Source: Kluyvera intermedia (GTDB lineage: Bacteria > Pseudomonadota > Gammaproteobacteria > Enterobacterales > Enterobacteriaceae). Taken from it: a stretch of DNA of 64,000 bases. Shown here piece by piece: positions 10,188-19,601 of the stretch. Both the position numbers and the translations under genes were made by a program. Location: the NCBI RefSeq assembly GCF_034424175.1, contig NZ_CP139986.1:1612001-1676000 (forward strand), given 5' to 3'. The notes below the pieces were generated by a model that saw only the letters and a program-made list of their open reading frames with translations, was not told the origin of the DNA and ran no database searches. The first letter of the stretch is position 1, and each line of letters opens with the position of its first letter.

Positions 10188-10595
10188 TGGCGTGTGTAAC
10201 CCATCATAACGGCATCTGAATGAGGATATGCTCAAGCTTAAAGCGCATTGAGGCGTGAAACTTTGTTTTTGCTCTGCCTGGCAGTATATACAAAAAAACC
10301 AGCAAGATGCAGCACTGCGGCAAATTCGATGAGGGTGGAAGCAAACCTTAAACAGGATAAGTTGCGCTTTTATTATTAGGCAGCGAACAATCTCAATATT
10401 GGCTTCGAGTTGTACAATATAACAATGATTGTACAATTATCCAGCTAAATGCATTGAAAAATAGCACTAATAAACAAGACATTATTATTTTTGACAGGAG
10501 AAGGGCTATTACCAATGTATGCATAACGATTAATTAATAATCGTTATAATTTATGTTCGGTAGCACAAATTGAGGCGGGTTTCGTAAAGAAAGGT
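10188..10595. other. AT-rich region upstream of rcsDB
   Basis: About 400 bp between the rcsD start and micF. It is open in the rcsD frame as far as 10436 but shows no coding features of its own. It presumably carries the rcsD promoter. The one clear element is the palindrome at 10523-10547, listed separately. Confidence 0.5.
10523..10547. promoter_or_regulatory. Perfect 10-bp inverted repeat, possible operator
   Basis: The arm ataacgatta at 10523-10532 pairs perfectly with taatcgttat at 10538-10547 across a 5-nt spacer (attaa). It sits about 335 bp upstream of the rcsD start and 50 bp downstream of micF. The right arm shares ataatcgttat with the Fur-like site upstream of eco at 22206-22216. 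The factor is unknown; a Fur-like or homodimeric regulator is one possibility. Confidence 0.5.
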
Positions 10596-10688
10596 AAAAA
10601 AAACCGGATGCGAAGCATCCGGTAGAAATAGGGGTAAACAGACATTCAGAACTGAATGACGGTAATAAATAAAGTTAATGATGATAGC
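10596..10688 (-). ncRNA. micF: MicF antisense RNA
   Basis: Divergently encoded upstream of ompC, as in E. coli. The minus strand begins gctatcatcattaacttt and continues through a conserved central segment to a terminator hairpin (accggatgcttcgcatccggt) followed by eight T residues. The length of about 93 nt equals E. coli MicF. MicF base-pairs with the ompF mRNA ribosome-binding site with Hfq and represses translation; the seed at its 5' end is conserved here. It is normally induced by OmpR, SoxS, MarA and Rob. Confidence 0.95.
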
Positions 10689-10846
10689 GGGAACTATTTT
10701 AGTTCTGTGTGAAAGTTTTGTTTTACCATTCAGTGCTAAACGCCTGGTGTTTTTTAACTCATTGATTTAGTGAATAAATATGATTCTCTTTTGATTATTG
10801 ATGCTATTTTTCATCGCATTTTGTGCTTAAAAAAGTTCCCCGAAAT

Positions 10847-10905
10847 ACATATTTAGAAACATCTATAGCGATAAATGAAACATTTCAAGGCTTTTCGTAT
10901 CATAT
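10847..10905 (+). promoter_or_regulatory. OmpR-binding region of the ompC promoter
   Basis: Three tandem OmpR-type sites resemble E. coli C1-C2-C3: tttagaaacatcta (about 10850-10865), gataaatgaaacattt (10870-10885) and cttttcgtatcatatt (10891-10906). The downstream leader, with ctgattaatgagggttaatc, is also strongly conserved. This predicts osmolarity-dependent activation by phospho-OmpR. Confidence 0.8.
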
Positions 10906-11023
10906 TCCTATTGGATTATTCCTGTTTTTACAGCACAATGGGTCTGCCGACTGATTAATGAGGGTTAATCAGTAAGCAGTGGCATATAAAAAGGCATATA
11001 TATAACAACAGAGGGTTAATAAC

Positions 11024-12154
11024 ATGAAAGTTAAAGTACTGTCCCTCCTGGTACCAGCTCTGCTGGTAGCGGGCGCAGCAAATGCGGCTGAAATTTATAA
11101 CAAAGATGGCAACAAATTAGATCTGTACGGTAAAGTAGACGGCCTGCACTATTTCTCCAGCGACAAGAGCGTTGATGGCGACCAGTCTTATGTTCGTCTG
11201 GGTATCAAAGGCGAAACTCAGATTAACGACCAACTGACCGGTTACGGCCAGTGGGAATACAACATCCAGGCTAACAACACCGAAAGCACGTCTGACCAGG
11301 CGTGGACTCGTGTCGGCTTCGCCGGTCTGCGTATTGCTGACGCTGGCTCTATCGACTACGGTCGTAACTACGGCGTTGTTTACGACGTAACCTCATGGAC
11401 CGACGTTCTGCCAGAATTCGGCGGCGACACCTACGGTTCTGACAACTTCCTGCAGCAGCGTGCTAACGGCGTAGCGACCTACCGTAACACTGACTTCTTC
11501 GGCCTGGTTGATGGTCTGAACTTTGCTCTGCAGTATCAGGGTAAAAACGGCAGCGTTTCTGGTGAAGGTTCTACCAACAACGGTCGTAACGATCTGAAAC
11601 AGAACGGTGATGGCTTCGGCGGTTCCCTGACTTACGATCTGGGCGAAGGCTTCAGCGTAGGTACTGCGATTGCTAGCTCTAAGCGTACTACCGACCAGAA
11701 CAACATGGTTTACGGTCACGGCGACAACGCGACGACCTACACCGGCGGCCTGAAATATGATGCGAACAACATCTACCTGGCAGCACAGTACACCCAGACC
11801 TACAACGCGACCCGCTTCAGCGGCAATGGTAACGACGACGCTGTCAAAGGCTTCGCTGAAAAAGCTCAGAACTTCGAAGTGGTTGCACAGTACCAGTTCG
11901 ACTTCGGTCTGCGTCCTTCCGTTTCTTACCTGCAGTCTAAAGGCAAAAACATCGACAGCGGTGTTGCCGGCGGTAACTTCGGTGACCAGGACCTGCTGAA
12001 ATATGTTGATGTAGGTGCGACTTACTACTTCAACAAAAACATGTCTACCTACGTTGATTACAAAATCAACCTGCTGGATGACAGCGAGTTTACCCGTCGT
12101 GCGGGTATCTCCACCGACAACGTTGTTGCACTGGGTGTGGTTTACCAGTTCTAA
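11024..12154 (+). CDS. ompC: Outer-membrane porin OmpC
   Basis: Trimeric 16-strand beta-barrel general porin favoured at high osmolarity, and a common antibiotic entry route and phage receptor. The product is 376 residues. The signal peptide [21 protein letters not shown] is followed by mature [16 protein letters not shown]. The constriction loop L3 region [13 protein letters not shown] is present. The protein ends with the C-terminal Phe of [10 protein letters not shown], the BAM recognition signal. Surface-loop segments around residues 185-240 and 260-275 differ from those I recall for E. coli OmpC and Klebsiella OmpK36, as expected for exposed loops. The ribosome-binding site is agaggg at 11011-11016. 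Confidence 0.97.
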   Translation: MKVKVLSLLVPALLVAGAANAAEIYNKDGNKLDLYGKVDGLHYFSSDKSVDGDQSYVRLGIKGETQINDQLTGYGQWEYNIQANNTESTSDQAWTRVGFAGLRIADAGSIDYGRNYGVVYDVTSWTDVLPEFGGDTYGSDNFLQQRANGVATYRNTDFFGLVDGLNFALQYQGKNGSVSGEGSTNNGRNDLKQNGDGFGGSLTYDLGEGFSVGTAIASSKRTTDQNNMVYGHGDNATTYTGGLKYDANNIYLAAQYTQTYNATRFSGNGNDDAVKGFAEKAQNFEVVAQYQFDFGLRPSVSYLQSKGKNIDSGVAGGNFGDQDLLKYVDVGATYYFNKNMSTYVDYKINLLDDSEFTRRAGISTDNVVALGVVYQF

Positions 12155-12171
12155 TTTTTACAACGTAGTCA

Positions 12172-12198
12172 AAAAGGGGCCAAATGGCCCCTTTTTTT
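12172..12198 (+). terminator. Rho-independent terminator of ompC
   Basis: The hairpin aaggggcc/ggcccctt with an aaat loop is followed by a run of seven T residues, 18 bp after the ompC stop. Confidence 0.92.
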
Positions 12199-12256
12199 AT
12201 GCCGAAATTTAACCAATTAGTGTACTCTTGCGGCGATCGCAGGAGGGTAATAACGA

Positions 12257-13309
12257 ATGGAAATGACTTTTTTACGTATGGCGCTATTGAGCGTCGTTGT
12301 ACTGCTGGCAGGATGTGATAACGCCAGTGTGCCCGCTGCGCCAAAAGCGGCGGCAACCGTGCTGGAAGGGAAAACCATGGGGACCTTCTGGCGCGTTAGC
12401 GTCGTGGGTATTGATAAGGCACAGGCTGATGAGCTGCGACAGAAAGTGCAAACTCAACTCGACGGTGACGACCAGCTACTGTCGACATGGAAGAACGACT
12501 CGGCGCTGATGCGCTTCAATCATTCCACCAGCATGACGCCGTGGCCGGTGAGCGAAGCGATGGCGGATATCGTTACCGAATCTTTGCGCATTGGTCGTAA
12601 AACGCAGGGCGCTATGGATATTACCGTGGGGCCGCTGGTTAATCTTTGGGGCTTTGGCCCGGACAAACAGCCGTTAAAAACGCCAACTCAGGCGCAAATT
12701 GACGCCGCGAAAGCACGCACCGGGCTGGAGTTTTTGTCCGTTATCAACCGTGCCGGGCGCCAGTACTTACAAAAATCGCTCCCCGATCTTTATGTTGATC
12801 TTTCGACGGTGGGTGAAGGGTATGCCGCCGATCATCTGGCGCGTCTGATGGCTCAGGAAGGGATCTCCCGCTATCTGGTCTCGGTGGGCGGTGCATTGGC
12901 CAGCCGGGGTATGAATGCTGACGGACAACCGTGGCGAGTGGCTATCCAGAAACCGACTGACCGGGAAAATGCGGTGCAGGCGATCGTCGACATTAACGGT
13001 CACGGGATCAGTACCTCCGGCAGCTATCGCAACTACTATGAGCTGGATGGTCAGCGGATCTCGCACGTTATCGACCCGCAAACCGGGCGGCCAATCACCC
13101 ATAAACTGGTCTCCGTGACGGTCATTGCGCCTACCGCCCTGGAAGCCGATGGCTGGGACACCGGGCTGATGGTGCTTGGCCCGCAGAAAGCACAGCAGGT
13201 GGTACGTGAACAGGGATTGGCGGTATACATGATTATGACAGAGGGTGATGGATTCACGACCTGGATGTCACCACAGTTCCGCGCTTTCCTGGTCGGCGGG
13301 AAAAATTAA
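12257..13309 (+). CDS. apbE: FAD:protein FMN transferase ApbE (lipoprotein)
   Basis: Periplasm-facing flavin transferase that attaches FMN to a Thr of target flavoproteins such as the Rnf and Nqr subunits. The product is 350 residues (E. coli 351). The lipobox LAGC places the lipidated Cys at residue 20, and Asp at +2 predicts inner-membrane retention. Conserved ApbE segments include GKTMGTFWRV, TVGPLVNLWGFGP, VDLSTVGEGYAAD and HVIDPQTGRPI, with C-terminal Mg/FAD-binding APTALEADGWDTGLMVLG. A strong aggaggg lies 10 bp upstream of the ATG. It sits between ompC and ada as in E. coli. Confidence 0.96.
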   Translation: MEMTFLRMALLSVVVLLAGCDNASVPAAPKAAATVLEGKTMGTFWRVSVVGIDKAQADELRQKVQTQLDGDDQLLSTWKNDSALMRFNHSTSMTPWPVSEAMADIVTESLRIGRKTQGAMDITVGPLVNLWGFGPDKQPLKTPTQAQIDAAKARTGLEFLSVINRAGRQYLQKSLPDLYVDLSTVGEGYAADHLARLMAQEGISRYLVSVGGALASRGMNADGQPWRVAIQKPTDRENAVQAIVDINGHGISTSGSYRNYYELDGQRISHVIDPQTGRPITHKLVSVTVIAPTALEADGWDTGLMVLGPQKAQQVVREQGLAVYMIMTEGDGFTTWMSPQFRAFLVGGKN

Positions 13310-13317
13310 AAAGCAAG
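13304..13317 (+). promoter_or_regulatory. Ada box upstream of ada-alkB
   Basis: The sequence aattaaaaagcaag resembles the E. coli Ada operator, with its A box (AAT) and B box (GCAA). It lies 66-79 bp upstream of the ada ATG. Methylated Ada would bind here to activate its own operon. The site overlaps the apbE stop codon. Confidence 0.65.
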
Positions 13318-13382
13318 ATTGCGGGTTTTTTAATTCCTCCCTTTAGGCACAGTGATGGTTACACTAAAGGGAGGGGCTCGTT

Positions 13383-14438
13383 ATGACATTGTATACTTCA
13401 ACCACTGATGATGAACGCTGGCAAGCGGTGCTTGATCGTGACGCTGCGGCCGACGGTCAGTTTATCTTCGCCGTGCAGACTACCGGTATTTTTTGCCGTC
13501 CATCCTGTCGCGCGCGCCATGCGCTGCGTCAGAACGTGCGTTTCTTTGAGAATGCTGATGCCGCGCAACGTGCCGGGTTTCGCCCATGTAAGCGCTGTCG
13601 GCCCGATACGCTTTCGCCAGAGCAACACAAAATCGATAGCGTCGCTCGCGCCTGTCGCTTGCTAGAACAAGATACGCCGGTCACGCTGGAGTCCCTCGCG
13701 CAGGCGGTAGCGGTCAGCCCTTATCATTTCCATCGTATGTTTAAATCCGTGACAGGGATGACGCCAAAAGCCTGGCAACAGGCATGGCGCGCACGTCGGC
13801 TGCGTGAATCATTAGCCGCCGGAAACGCGGTGACGCAAGCGGTGCTGGACGCAGGCTTTCCCTCAAGCAGTAGCTACTATCGCCATGCGGACGATATTTT
13901 GGGGATGACCGCCCAGGCATATCGGCGGGGCGGTCAGTCATCGGATATTCACTATTCGACAGGTGAGTGCTCACTAGGACGCTGTCTGGTGGCGGTAAGT
14001 GAGCGCGGGGTCTGTGCCGTATTGCTCGGCGATAACGATGCCCAACTTCTGACTGAGCTTCAACAAACCTTGCCTGCTGCACGATATCTCATGGCTGACG
14101 CAGCTTTCAGCCAGCAAATTGCCACGGTGATTGCCAGTATTAATCAACCTGACAGCACGTTATCGCTGCCGCTGGATATCCGCGGAACTGCCTTTCAGCA
14201 GCAGGTATGGCAGGCACTGCGTGCAATCCCGGCCGGCGAAACGCGCAGCTACCAGCAGGTGGCTGACAGTATCGGCAAACCCAAAGCGGTACGCGCGGTC
14301 GCCAGTGCCTGCGCCGCCAATCGGTTAGCCATTGTGGTGCCGTGTCATCGCGTGGTGCGCGGCGATGGAGCGCTTTCCGGCTACCGTTGGGGTGTGACAC
14401 GGAAAGCCGCGCTGTTGCAACGTGAAAAGGAGCGCTGA
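13383..14438 (+). CDS. ada: Ada: methyl-phosphotriester/O6-methylguanine methyltransferase and activator
   Basis: Bifunctional suicide repair protein and transcription activator of the adaptive response. The product is 351 residues (E. coli 354). The N-terminal zinc domain has the four ligands Cys38, Cys42, Cys69 and Cys72; Cys38 takes the phosphotriester methyl group. An AraC-type helix-turn-helix spans about 85-180. The C-terminal O6-methylguanine methyltransferase has active Cys321 in the PCHRVV motif. It overlaps alkB by 1 nt (TGATG), so the two are an operon, and an Ada box precedes it. The ATG is at 13383. Confidence 0.97.
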   Translation: MTLYTSTTDDERWQAVLDRDAAADGQFIFAVQTTGIFCRPSCRARHALRQNVRFFENADAAQRAGFRPCKRCRPDTLSPEQHKIDSVARACRLLEQDTPVTLESLAQAVAVSPYHFHRMFKSVTGMTPKAWQQAWRARRLRESLAAGNAVTQAVLDAGFPSSSSYYRHADDILGMTAQAYRRGGQSSDIHYSTGECSLGRCLVAVSERGVCAVLLGDNDAQLLTELQQTLPAARYLMADAAFSQQIATVIASINQPDSTLSLPLDIRGTAFQQQVWQALRAIPAGETRSYQQVADSIGKPKAVRAVASACAANRLAIVVPCHRVVRGDGALSGYRWGVTRKAALLQREKER

Positions 14439-15082
14439 TGCTTGATCTGTTTGCCGATGAGACACCGTGGTCAGAGCCATTAGCGCCGGGGGCTGTGGTG
14501 CTGCGACGACTGGCGCGAGAAAACGGCACTACGTTGCTGGCGGCTATTGATCGGGTGGCGGCCGTTTCGCCATTTCGCCAGATGGTGACGCCGGGGGGCT
14601 ACACCATGTCGGTGGCGATGACGAACTGCGGACCGCTTGGCTGGAGTACCGATCGTCATGGGTACTGTTACTCGCCCGTGGATCCGCTAAGCGGCAATCT
14701 CTGGGCTCCCATGCCAGACTGTTTTTTAGCCCTTGCGCAGGATGCGGCAAATCGTGCCGGCTACCCACATTTTCATCCCGATGCCTGCCTGATTAACCGC
14801 TATCAGCCAGGCGCAAAATTGTCGCTGCATCAGGATAAAGATGAGGCGTGTCTGGACGCACCGATTGTTTCGGTGTCGCTGGGGCTTCCCGCTACCTTCC
14901 AGTTTGGAGGGCTGACGCGCAGCGCGCCGCTGCAAAAGATTTATCTGGAGCACGGAGATGTGGTGGTATGGGGAGGGGAATCACGCCTTTTTTATCACGC
15001 CATATTGCCGTTGAAGGCAGGTAACCATCCACAGGTTGGTCCGTGGCGCTATAACCTGACGTTTCGCCGTGCCGCTCAATAG
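14438..15082 (+). CDS. alkB: Alpha-ketoglutarate-dependent DNA dioxygenase AlkB
   Basis: Fe(II)/2-oxoglutarate dioxygenase that reverses 1-methyladenine and 3-methylcytosine lesions by oxidative demethylation. The product is 214 residues (E. coli 216). The iron triad is His131 and Asp133 (HQDKDE) with His187 (FYHAIL). The RYNLTFR segment near the C-terminus holds the arginines that bind 2-oxoglutarate. It is translationally coupled to ada through the overlapping TGATG. Confidence 0.97.
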   Translation: MLDLFADETPWSEPLAPGAVVLRRLARENGTTLLAAIDRVAAVSPFRQMVTPGGYTMSVAMTNCGPLGWSTDRHGYCYSPVDPLSGNLWAPMPDCFLALAQDAANRAGYPHFHPDACLINRYQPGAKLSLHQDKDEACLDAPIVSVSLGLPATFQFGGLTRSAPLQKIYLEHGDVVVWGGESRLFYHAILPLKAGNHPQVGPWRYNLTFRRAAQ

Positions 15083-15164
15083 CGAATAAAAATAAGAATT
15101 ATTCTTGATGTAGTTTCTCAGCAGTTTACACTGCTGGCTGTTTTTTCTTGCCCAGGTTGCTGCT

Positions 15165-16808
15165 ATGGAACTTCTCTTACTGGTCTGGCGTCAATATCGC
15201 TGGCCATTTATTGGCGTGATGGCTCTGAGCCTGCTCAGCGCGGCGCTCGGTATCGGGCTCATCGCCTTTATCAATGTCCGTTTGATTGAGATGGTCGATA
15301 CCTCCTTATCCGTGTTACCGGAGTTTCTCGGCCTGCTATTGCTGCTGATGGCGGTGACGTTGGGCTCACAACTGGCGCTGACCACGCTGGGACACCATTT
15401 TGTTTATCGCCTGCGCCGTGAGTTTATTAAACGCATCCTGGATACCCAGGTTGAACGCGTCGAGAAACTGGGTAGCGCCTCGCTGTTGGCGGGGCTGACC
15501 AGCGATATTCGTGCTATCACTATCGCCTTTGTGCGCCTGCCGGAACTCGTACAAGGGATTATCCTGACCTTCGGTTCTGCCGCCTATCTGGCGATGCTGT
15601 CGACTAAAATGCTGCTGATTACCGCTCTGTGGATGGCATTGACCATCTGGGGCGGATTTATGCTGGTGGCCCGCGTCTATAAACACATGGCGACGCTGCG
15701 TGAAACCGAAGACCGGCTGTACAATGACTATCAAACGGTGCTGGAAGGACGTAAAGAGCTGACGCTCAATCGCGAACGCGCGGAGTTTGTCTTCGAGCAG
15801 CAATTCACCCCGGATGCTAAAGCCTATCGCCACCACATTGTGCGCGCGGATACCTTCCACCTCAGCGCCGTCAACTGGTCAAACATTATGATGCTGGGCG
15901 CCATTGGCCTGGTGTTCTGGATGGCAAACGGGCTGGGCTGGGCCGATACCAACGTTGCCGCTACCTATTCCCTGACGCTACTGTTCCTGCGCACACCGCT
16001 GCTGTCTGCGGTTGGAGCTTTGCCGACGCTTTTAAGCGCGCAGGTCGCTTTCAAAAAACTCAATAAATTCTCGCTGGCACCTTACCAGGAAACCTTCCCG
16101 CAGCCGACGGCACATCCTCACTGGCAGACCCTTGAACTGCGTGATGTGACTTTCAACTATGAAGACAATACCTTTGCCGTTGGTCCACTGAACCTGACGC
16201 TCAAACGCGGTGAGCTGGTGTTCCTGATTGGCGGGAACGGCAGCGGAAAATCGACGCTGGCGATGCTATTGACCGGGCTGTATCAGCCGGTCTCCGGGCA
16301 GATCCTTCTCGACGGACAGCCGCTGGCGGTAGATAAACCGGAAGATTATCGTAAGCTGTTTTCTGCGGTGTTTACCGATGTCTGGCTGTTTGAGCACCTA
16401 CTGGGGCCAGAAGGCAAGCAGGCCAACCCGGAACTGGTCGAGAAGTGGCTGGCTCAGCTACAGATGACACATAAAGTGAAGCTTGAGGATGGCCGTATCC
16501 TGGATCTGAAATTGTCTAAAGGCCAGAAGAAGCGCGTTGCGCTGCTGCTGGCGTTAGCCGAAGAACGTGACATCATTATGCTCGATGAGTGGGCGGCCGA
16601 TCAGGATCCGCATTTCCGCCGCGAGTTTTATCAGGTGCTGCTGCCATTGATGCAGCAAATGGGGAAAACGATTTTCGCCATCAGCCACGACGATCACTAT
16701 TTCGTCCATGCCGATCGTCTGCTGGAAATGCGTAATGGACAGCTTAGCGAACTGGTGGGTGAAGAGCGTGAACGTGCCTCAAGGGATGCCGTCGCGCGAA
16801 CTGCCTGA
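15165..16808 (+). CDS. yojI: ABC exporter YojI (microcin J25 efflux type)
   Basis: Half-size ABC exporter with an N-terminal membrane domain of about six helices (residues 10-300) fused to an ATPase. The product is 547 residues, matching E. coli YojI, which exports microcin J25 together with TolC. Walker A is GGNGSGKS at 356-363. The signature is the atypical LSKGQKKR rather than LSGGQ, as expected for this cyclic-peptide exporter branch. Walker B is DIIMLDEW, followed by the H-loop segment AISHDDHYF. It is downstream of alkB, with an 82-bp gap that could hold its own promoter. Substrate specificity is known only for the E. coli protein. Confidence 0.95.
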   Translation: MELLLLVWRQYRWPFIGVMALSLLSAALGIGLIAFINVRLIEMVDTSLSVLPEFLGLLLLLMAVTLGSQLALTTLGHHFVYRLRREFIKRILDTQVERVEKLGSASLLAGLTSDIRAITIAFVRLPELVQGIILTFGSAAYLAMLSTKMLLITALWMALTIWGGFMLVARVYKHMATLRETEDRLYNDYQTVLEGRKELTLNRERAEFVFEQQFTPDAKAYRHHIVRADTFHLSAVNWSNIMMLGAIGLVFWMANGLGWADTNVAATYSLTLLFLRTPLLSAVGALPTLLSAQVAFKKLNKFSLAPYQETFPQPTAHPHWQTLELRDVTFNYEDNTFAVGPLNLTLKRGELVFLIGGNGSGKSTLAMLLTGLYQPVSGQILLDGQPLAVDKPEDYRKLFSAVFTDVWLFEHLLGPEGKQANPELVEKWLAQLQMTHKVKLEDGRILDLKLSKGQKKRVALLLALAEERDIIMLDEWAADQDPHFRREFYQVLLPLMQQMGKTIFAISHDDHYFVHADRLLEMRNGQLSELVGEERERASRDAVARTA

Positions 16809-16890
16809 TTTTTTGGCCGCTTCGCTGATTTTTTCAACGCTTGAGCGGTCTGTTTAGCCTTTTTTACATACCCCGCGCTATGCTTAAACT

Positions 16891-16912
16891 CGCCCACTCA
16901 TCCGAGTGGGCG
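16891..16912 (+). other. Perfect 9-bp stem-loop before mgtE
   Basis: cgcccactc at 16891-16899 pairs with gagtgggcg at 16904-16912 across a 4-nt loop. It sits 25 bp upstream of the mgtE ATG and has no T-run after it. It may end yojI transcription weakly or act in the mgtE leader. It is far too short to be a known Mg2+ riboswitch. Confidence 0.5.
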
Positions 16913-16936
16913 AACTTTCACGAATAAGGATTATTC

Positions 16937-18373
16937 ATGTCTCTGTTGAAGAAGAACAGTGCCCGCCTACGCGATGAAGAGCGTATGCGCCTTATCTGGT
17001 TGTTGACCACCGATAAGGCCATTACCTCAGCGTTGCTTGGGAAATTGACGCTGGCTGAGCAGTACGATGAAAGCACCCTGGCCGACGATCTTGCGGAGGT
17101 GGGCGCACTGGTCGCGCACCTGCAACCACCGGATCTTGCCGATACGCTGGAAGCGCTACCGTCGGAAGAACGCCACGCCCTGTGGAATATGATCGAAGAC
17201 GATCGCCGCGGGAAAGTGTTGCTGGAAGCATCGGAGAACGTCTGGGACGACCTCATTGAAGATATGAGCGACCGGGCGTTGCTCGATGCATTGCATACGC
17301 TGGATATCGATGAACAGATCTACATGGTGCAACACCTGCCACGTGATTTGACCGGTCGTCTGCTGGCGTCCATGACCCAGGAAGAACGCGCGCGCGTTCG
17401 TCAGGTGATGAACTATGCGCATGACTGCGTGGGTTCGATCATGGAGTTTGAGGTGATCACCATCCGGGCGGACGTGACGCTGGCCGCTGTGCAACGTTTC
17501 CTGCGTCGGTTGGGCAAGATGCCGGAGAACACCGATAAATTATTCGTTATCAAGCGCGATCAAACGCTGATCGGCGAACTTGAGCTGAAAACCATTTTGC
17601 TTAATTCAGCAGATCGCTTTGTCCATGAAGTGATGGAAGCCGATCCTATGACGTTCCACCCGGAAGAGAAATCTGAAAGCGTGGCGCGAACGTTTGAACG
17701 TGACAACTTGATCAGTGCCGCGGTGATCGACTTTGACGGTAAGCTGATGGGTCGTTTAACCATCGATGAGATCGTTGATGTGGTCTATGAAGAGACCGAC
17801 AGTGATTTACGTCGGATGGGTGGCCTGAGCAGTGATGAAGATGTTTATGCTCCGGTCATGAAAGCGGTCAAAACCCGCTGGGCGTGGCTGGCGATTAACC
17901 TCTGTACGGCATTTATCGCTTCACGAGTCATCGACGGGTTTGAGCATACCATTTCACAGTTAGTGGCGTTAGCGTCGTTGATGCCAATTGTTGCGGGAAT
18001 TGGAGGCAACACCGGTAATCAGACCATCACTATGATAGTGCGTGCGTTGGCGTTACAGCATATCCAGCCGGGGAATTTCTCGTTCCTGATCCTACGTGAA
18101 ATGGGCGTGGCGCTGATTAACGGCATCGTTTGGGGCGGGATTATGGGCGGCGTGACCTGGCTTCTTTATGACGATATGCATCTCGGCGCGGTGATGTCGC
18201 TTGCGATGATCTTAAACCTGTTGGTGGCCTCGGTGATGGGGGTACTGATCCCGATGATCATGGTCAAATTCGGACGCGACCCTGCGGTCGGTTCAAGCGT
18301 CATGATCACCGCGATCACGGATACTGGCGGCTTCTTTATTTTTCTGGGTCTTGCGACCGTGTTTCTGCTTTAA
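16937..18373 (+). CDS. mgtE: MgtE-family magnesium transporter
   Basis: Mg2+-gated Mg2+ channel of the inner membrane. The product is 478 residues, normal for the family (about 450-480). In order: a cytoplasmic MgtE N domain (about 35-135) made of helical repeats, tandem CBS domains (about 140-260) that sense Mg2+, and five transmembrane helices from about 290 to the C-terminus. The conserved pore segment LMPIVAGIGGNTGNQT is present. E. coli K-12 has no mgtE here, where yojI adjoins mqo, so this is an insertion relative to that genome or was lost there. The gene ends inside the convergent SulP gene (38-nt overlap). An aagga precedes the ATG. Confidence 0.93.
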   Translation: MSLLKKNSARLRDEERMRLIWLLTTDKAITSALLGKLTLAEQYDESTLADDLAEVGALVAHLQPPDLADTLEALPSEERHALWNMIEDDRRGKVLLEASENVWDDLIEDMSDRALLDALHTLDIDEQIYMVQHLPRDLTGRLLASMTQEERARVRQVMNYAHDCVGSIMEFEVITIRADVTLAAVQRFLRRLGKMPENTDKLFVIKRDQTLIGELELKTILLNSADRFVHEVMEADPMTFHPEEKSESVARTFERDNLISAAVIDFDGKLMGRLTIDEIVDVVYEETDSDLRRMGGLSSDEDVYAPVMKAVKTRWAWLAINLCTAFIASRVIDGFEHTISQLVALASLMPIVAGIGGNTGNQTITMIVRALALQHIQPGNFSFLILREMGVALINGIVWGGIMGGVTWLLYDDMHLGAVMSLAMILNLLVASVMGVLIPMIMVKFGRDPAVGSSVMITAITDTGGFFIFLGLATVFLL

Positions 18374-19601
18374 ATCTGGCCCGCTCTTTAAGGCGGGCAG
18401 GCACTACCACCATCATAATAATGCCGGCCAGCACGCCAATGGCCAGATTCCCGGTGCTGACGGTGGCCGCTATAGTGACCAACATCACCAGCGTTTCCGG
18501 CCACGGCGTGCGTTTTAACGTCGTGGGCTTGAGGCTATGCCAGCTAAAGGTTTTAAACGCCACAATCACCATAATCCCTGCCAGCACTGACATTGGGATC
18601 ATCGCCATCACTTCGCTTAATGCGGTGACTAGCAGCAGCAAAACCAGCGCTGCTGCGACGGTAGAAACACGGCTACGGCCTTTCCCCATCTCCACATTCA
18701 CGATGGTTTGACCGATCATCGCGCACCCGGCAATACCGCCATAGCAACCAGCCAGAATATTGGCGATACCAAGACCGGCACTCTCACGGGTTTTATTGGA
18801 CGGCGTGACGGTTAAATCATCCACCAGTTTAGCGGTAAGTAGCGACTCCATCAGTCCGACAAACGCAATACTCAGCGCGCAAGGCCAGATGATTTTCAGG
18901 GTGTCGAGGTTTAGCGGAACCAGCCACTGGGTGAGTCCCGGCAGCCCGCCGCCCATTGAACCTTCATCTCCAACGGTAGGTAAAATCTGTCCGCTGGTGG
19001 TGGTATAAATCGTTAGTAAGACAACGGCTATCAGCGGGGAAGGAACGCTTTTCGTGACTTTGGGAAGCCATAACACAATGAGAATCGTGGCGGCAAACAG
19101 CGCGACAATCAGCGGACTCCGGCTCCAGAAATGGGGAACCTGAGCAAAGAAAATAAGAATACCCAATGCATTCACAAAACCGCTCATGACAGACGCGGGG
19201 ATAAAGCGCATCAGTTTCGCCATACCGCACACGGCAAACAGAATTTGAATCACGCCCGCCATTATCACCGCAGGGAGAATGTAGGCCACCCCATGTTGAT
19301 GCACCATTGGGCCGATAACCAGGGCGACCGAACCGGCCGCTGCCGTGACCATTGCCGGGCGACCGCCGAGAAACGACATCGACAGACACAGTACGACTGA
19401 GGCAATCAAGCTGACTTTAGGATCGACACCTGCGATGACCGAAAAGGAGATAACTTCCGGAATGAGCGCTAAAGCGGTAATCACACCAGCGAGCACTTCA
19501 CGTGTTAATAGCCTTGGTGATGTCAAAACGGCAGTAAAAGAATGGGAGGGGGAAGTGTTGGGCATAAGATATTCACAGGTTATCGATGGCCGGTCTTTCA
19601 T
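18336..19601 (-). CDS. SulP-family inorganic anion transporter without STAS domain
   Basis: Multi-pass inner-membrane transporter of the SulP/SLC26 family. Members carry sulfate, bicarbonate or dicarboxylates; the substrate here is not known. The product is 421 residues and very hydrophobic, with repeated transmembrane segments from about residue 35 to 405. Family-like segments include GGRPAMVTAAAGSVAL, FVGLMESLLTAKLVDD and GIANILAGCYGGIAGCAMIGQT. It ends in a short basic/acidic tail with no C-terminal STAS domain, as in the short bacterial SulPs. I kept the ATG at 19599-19601 because ggaag lies 9 nt upstream; MPNTSP at 19563-19565 is an alternative. Its last 38 nt overlap the mgtE 3' end in antisense. 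Confidence 0.88.
   Translation of the reverse strand: MKDRPSITCEYLMPNTSPSHSFTAVLTSPRLLTREVLAGVITALALIPEVISFSVIAGVDPKVSLIASVVLCLSMSFLGGRPAMVTAAAGSVALVIGPMVHQHGVAYILPAVIMAGVIQILFAVCGMAKLMRFIPASVMSGFVNALGILIFFAQVPHFWSRSPLIVALFAATILIVLWLPKVTKSVPSPLIAVVLLTIYTTTSGQILPTVGDEGSMGGGLPGLTQWLVPLNLDTLKIIWPCALSIAFVGLMESLLTAKLVDDLTVTPSNKTRESAGLGIANILAGCYGGIAGCAMIGQTIVNVEMGKGRSRVSTVAAALVLLLLVTALSEVMAMIPMSVLAGIMVIVAFKTFSWHSLKPTTLKRTPWPETLVMLVTIAATVSTGNLAIGVLAGIIMMVVVPARLKERARFKAETRSQDPEK

Noticed and set aside
10188..10436. 83-codon N-terminal extension of rcsD
   Set aside because: Not conserved in the family; the E. coli protein aligns from MSQSDKMTPSKF, and the first transmembrane helix lies just after that.
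16809..16936. Mg2+ riboswitch in the mgtE leader
   Set aside because: Only about 130 bp lies between yojI and mgtE and there is a single short hairpin. The M-box core needs about 160 nt with conserved helices that are not visible.
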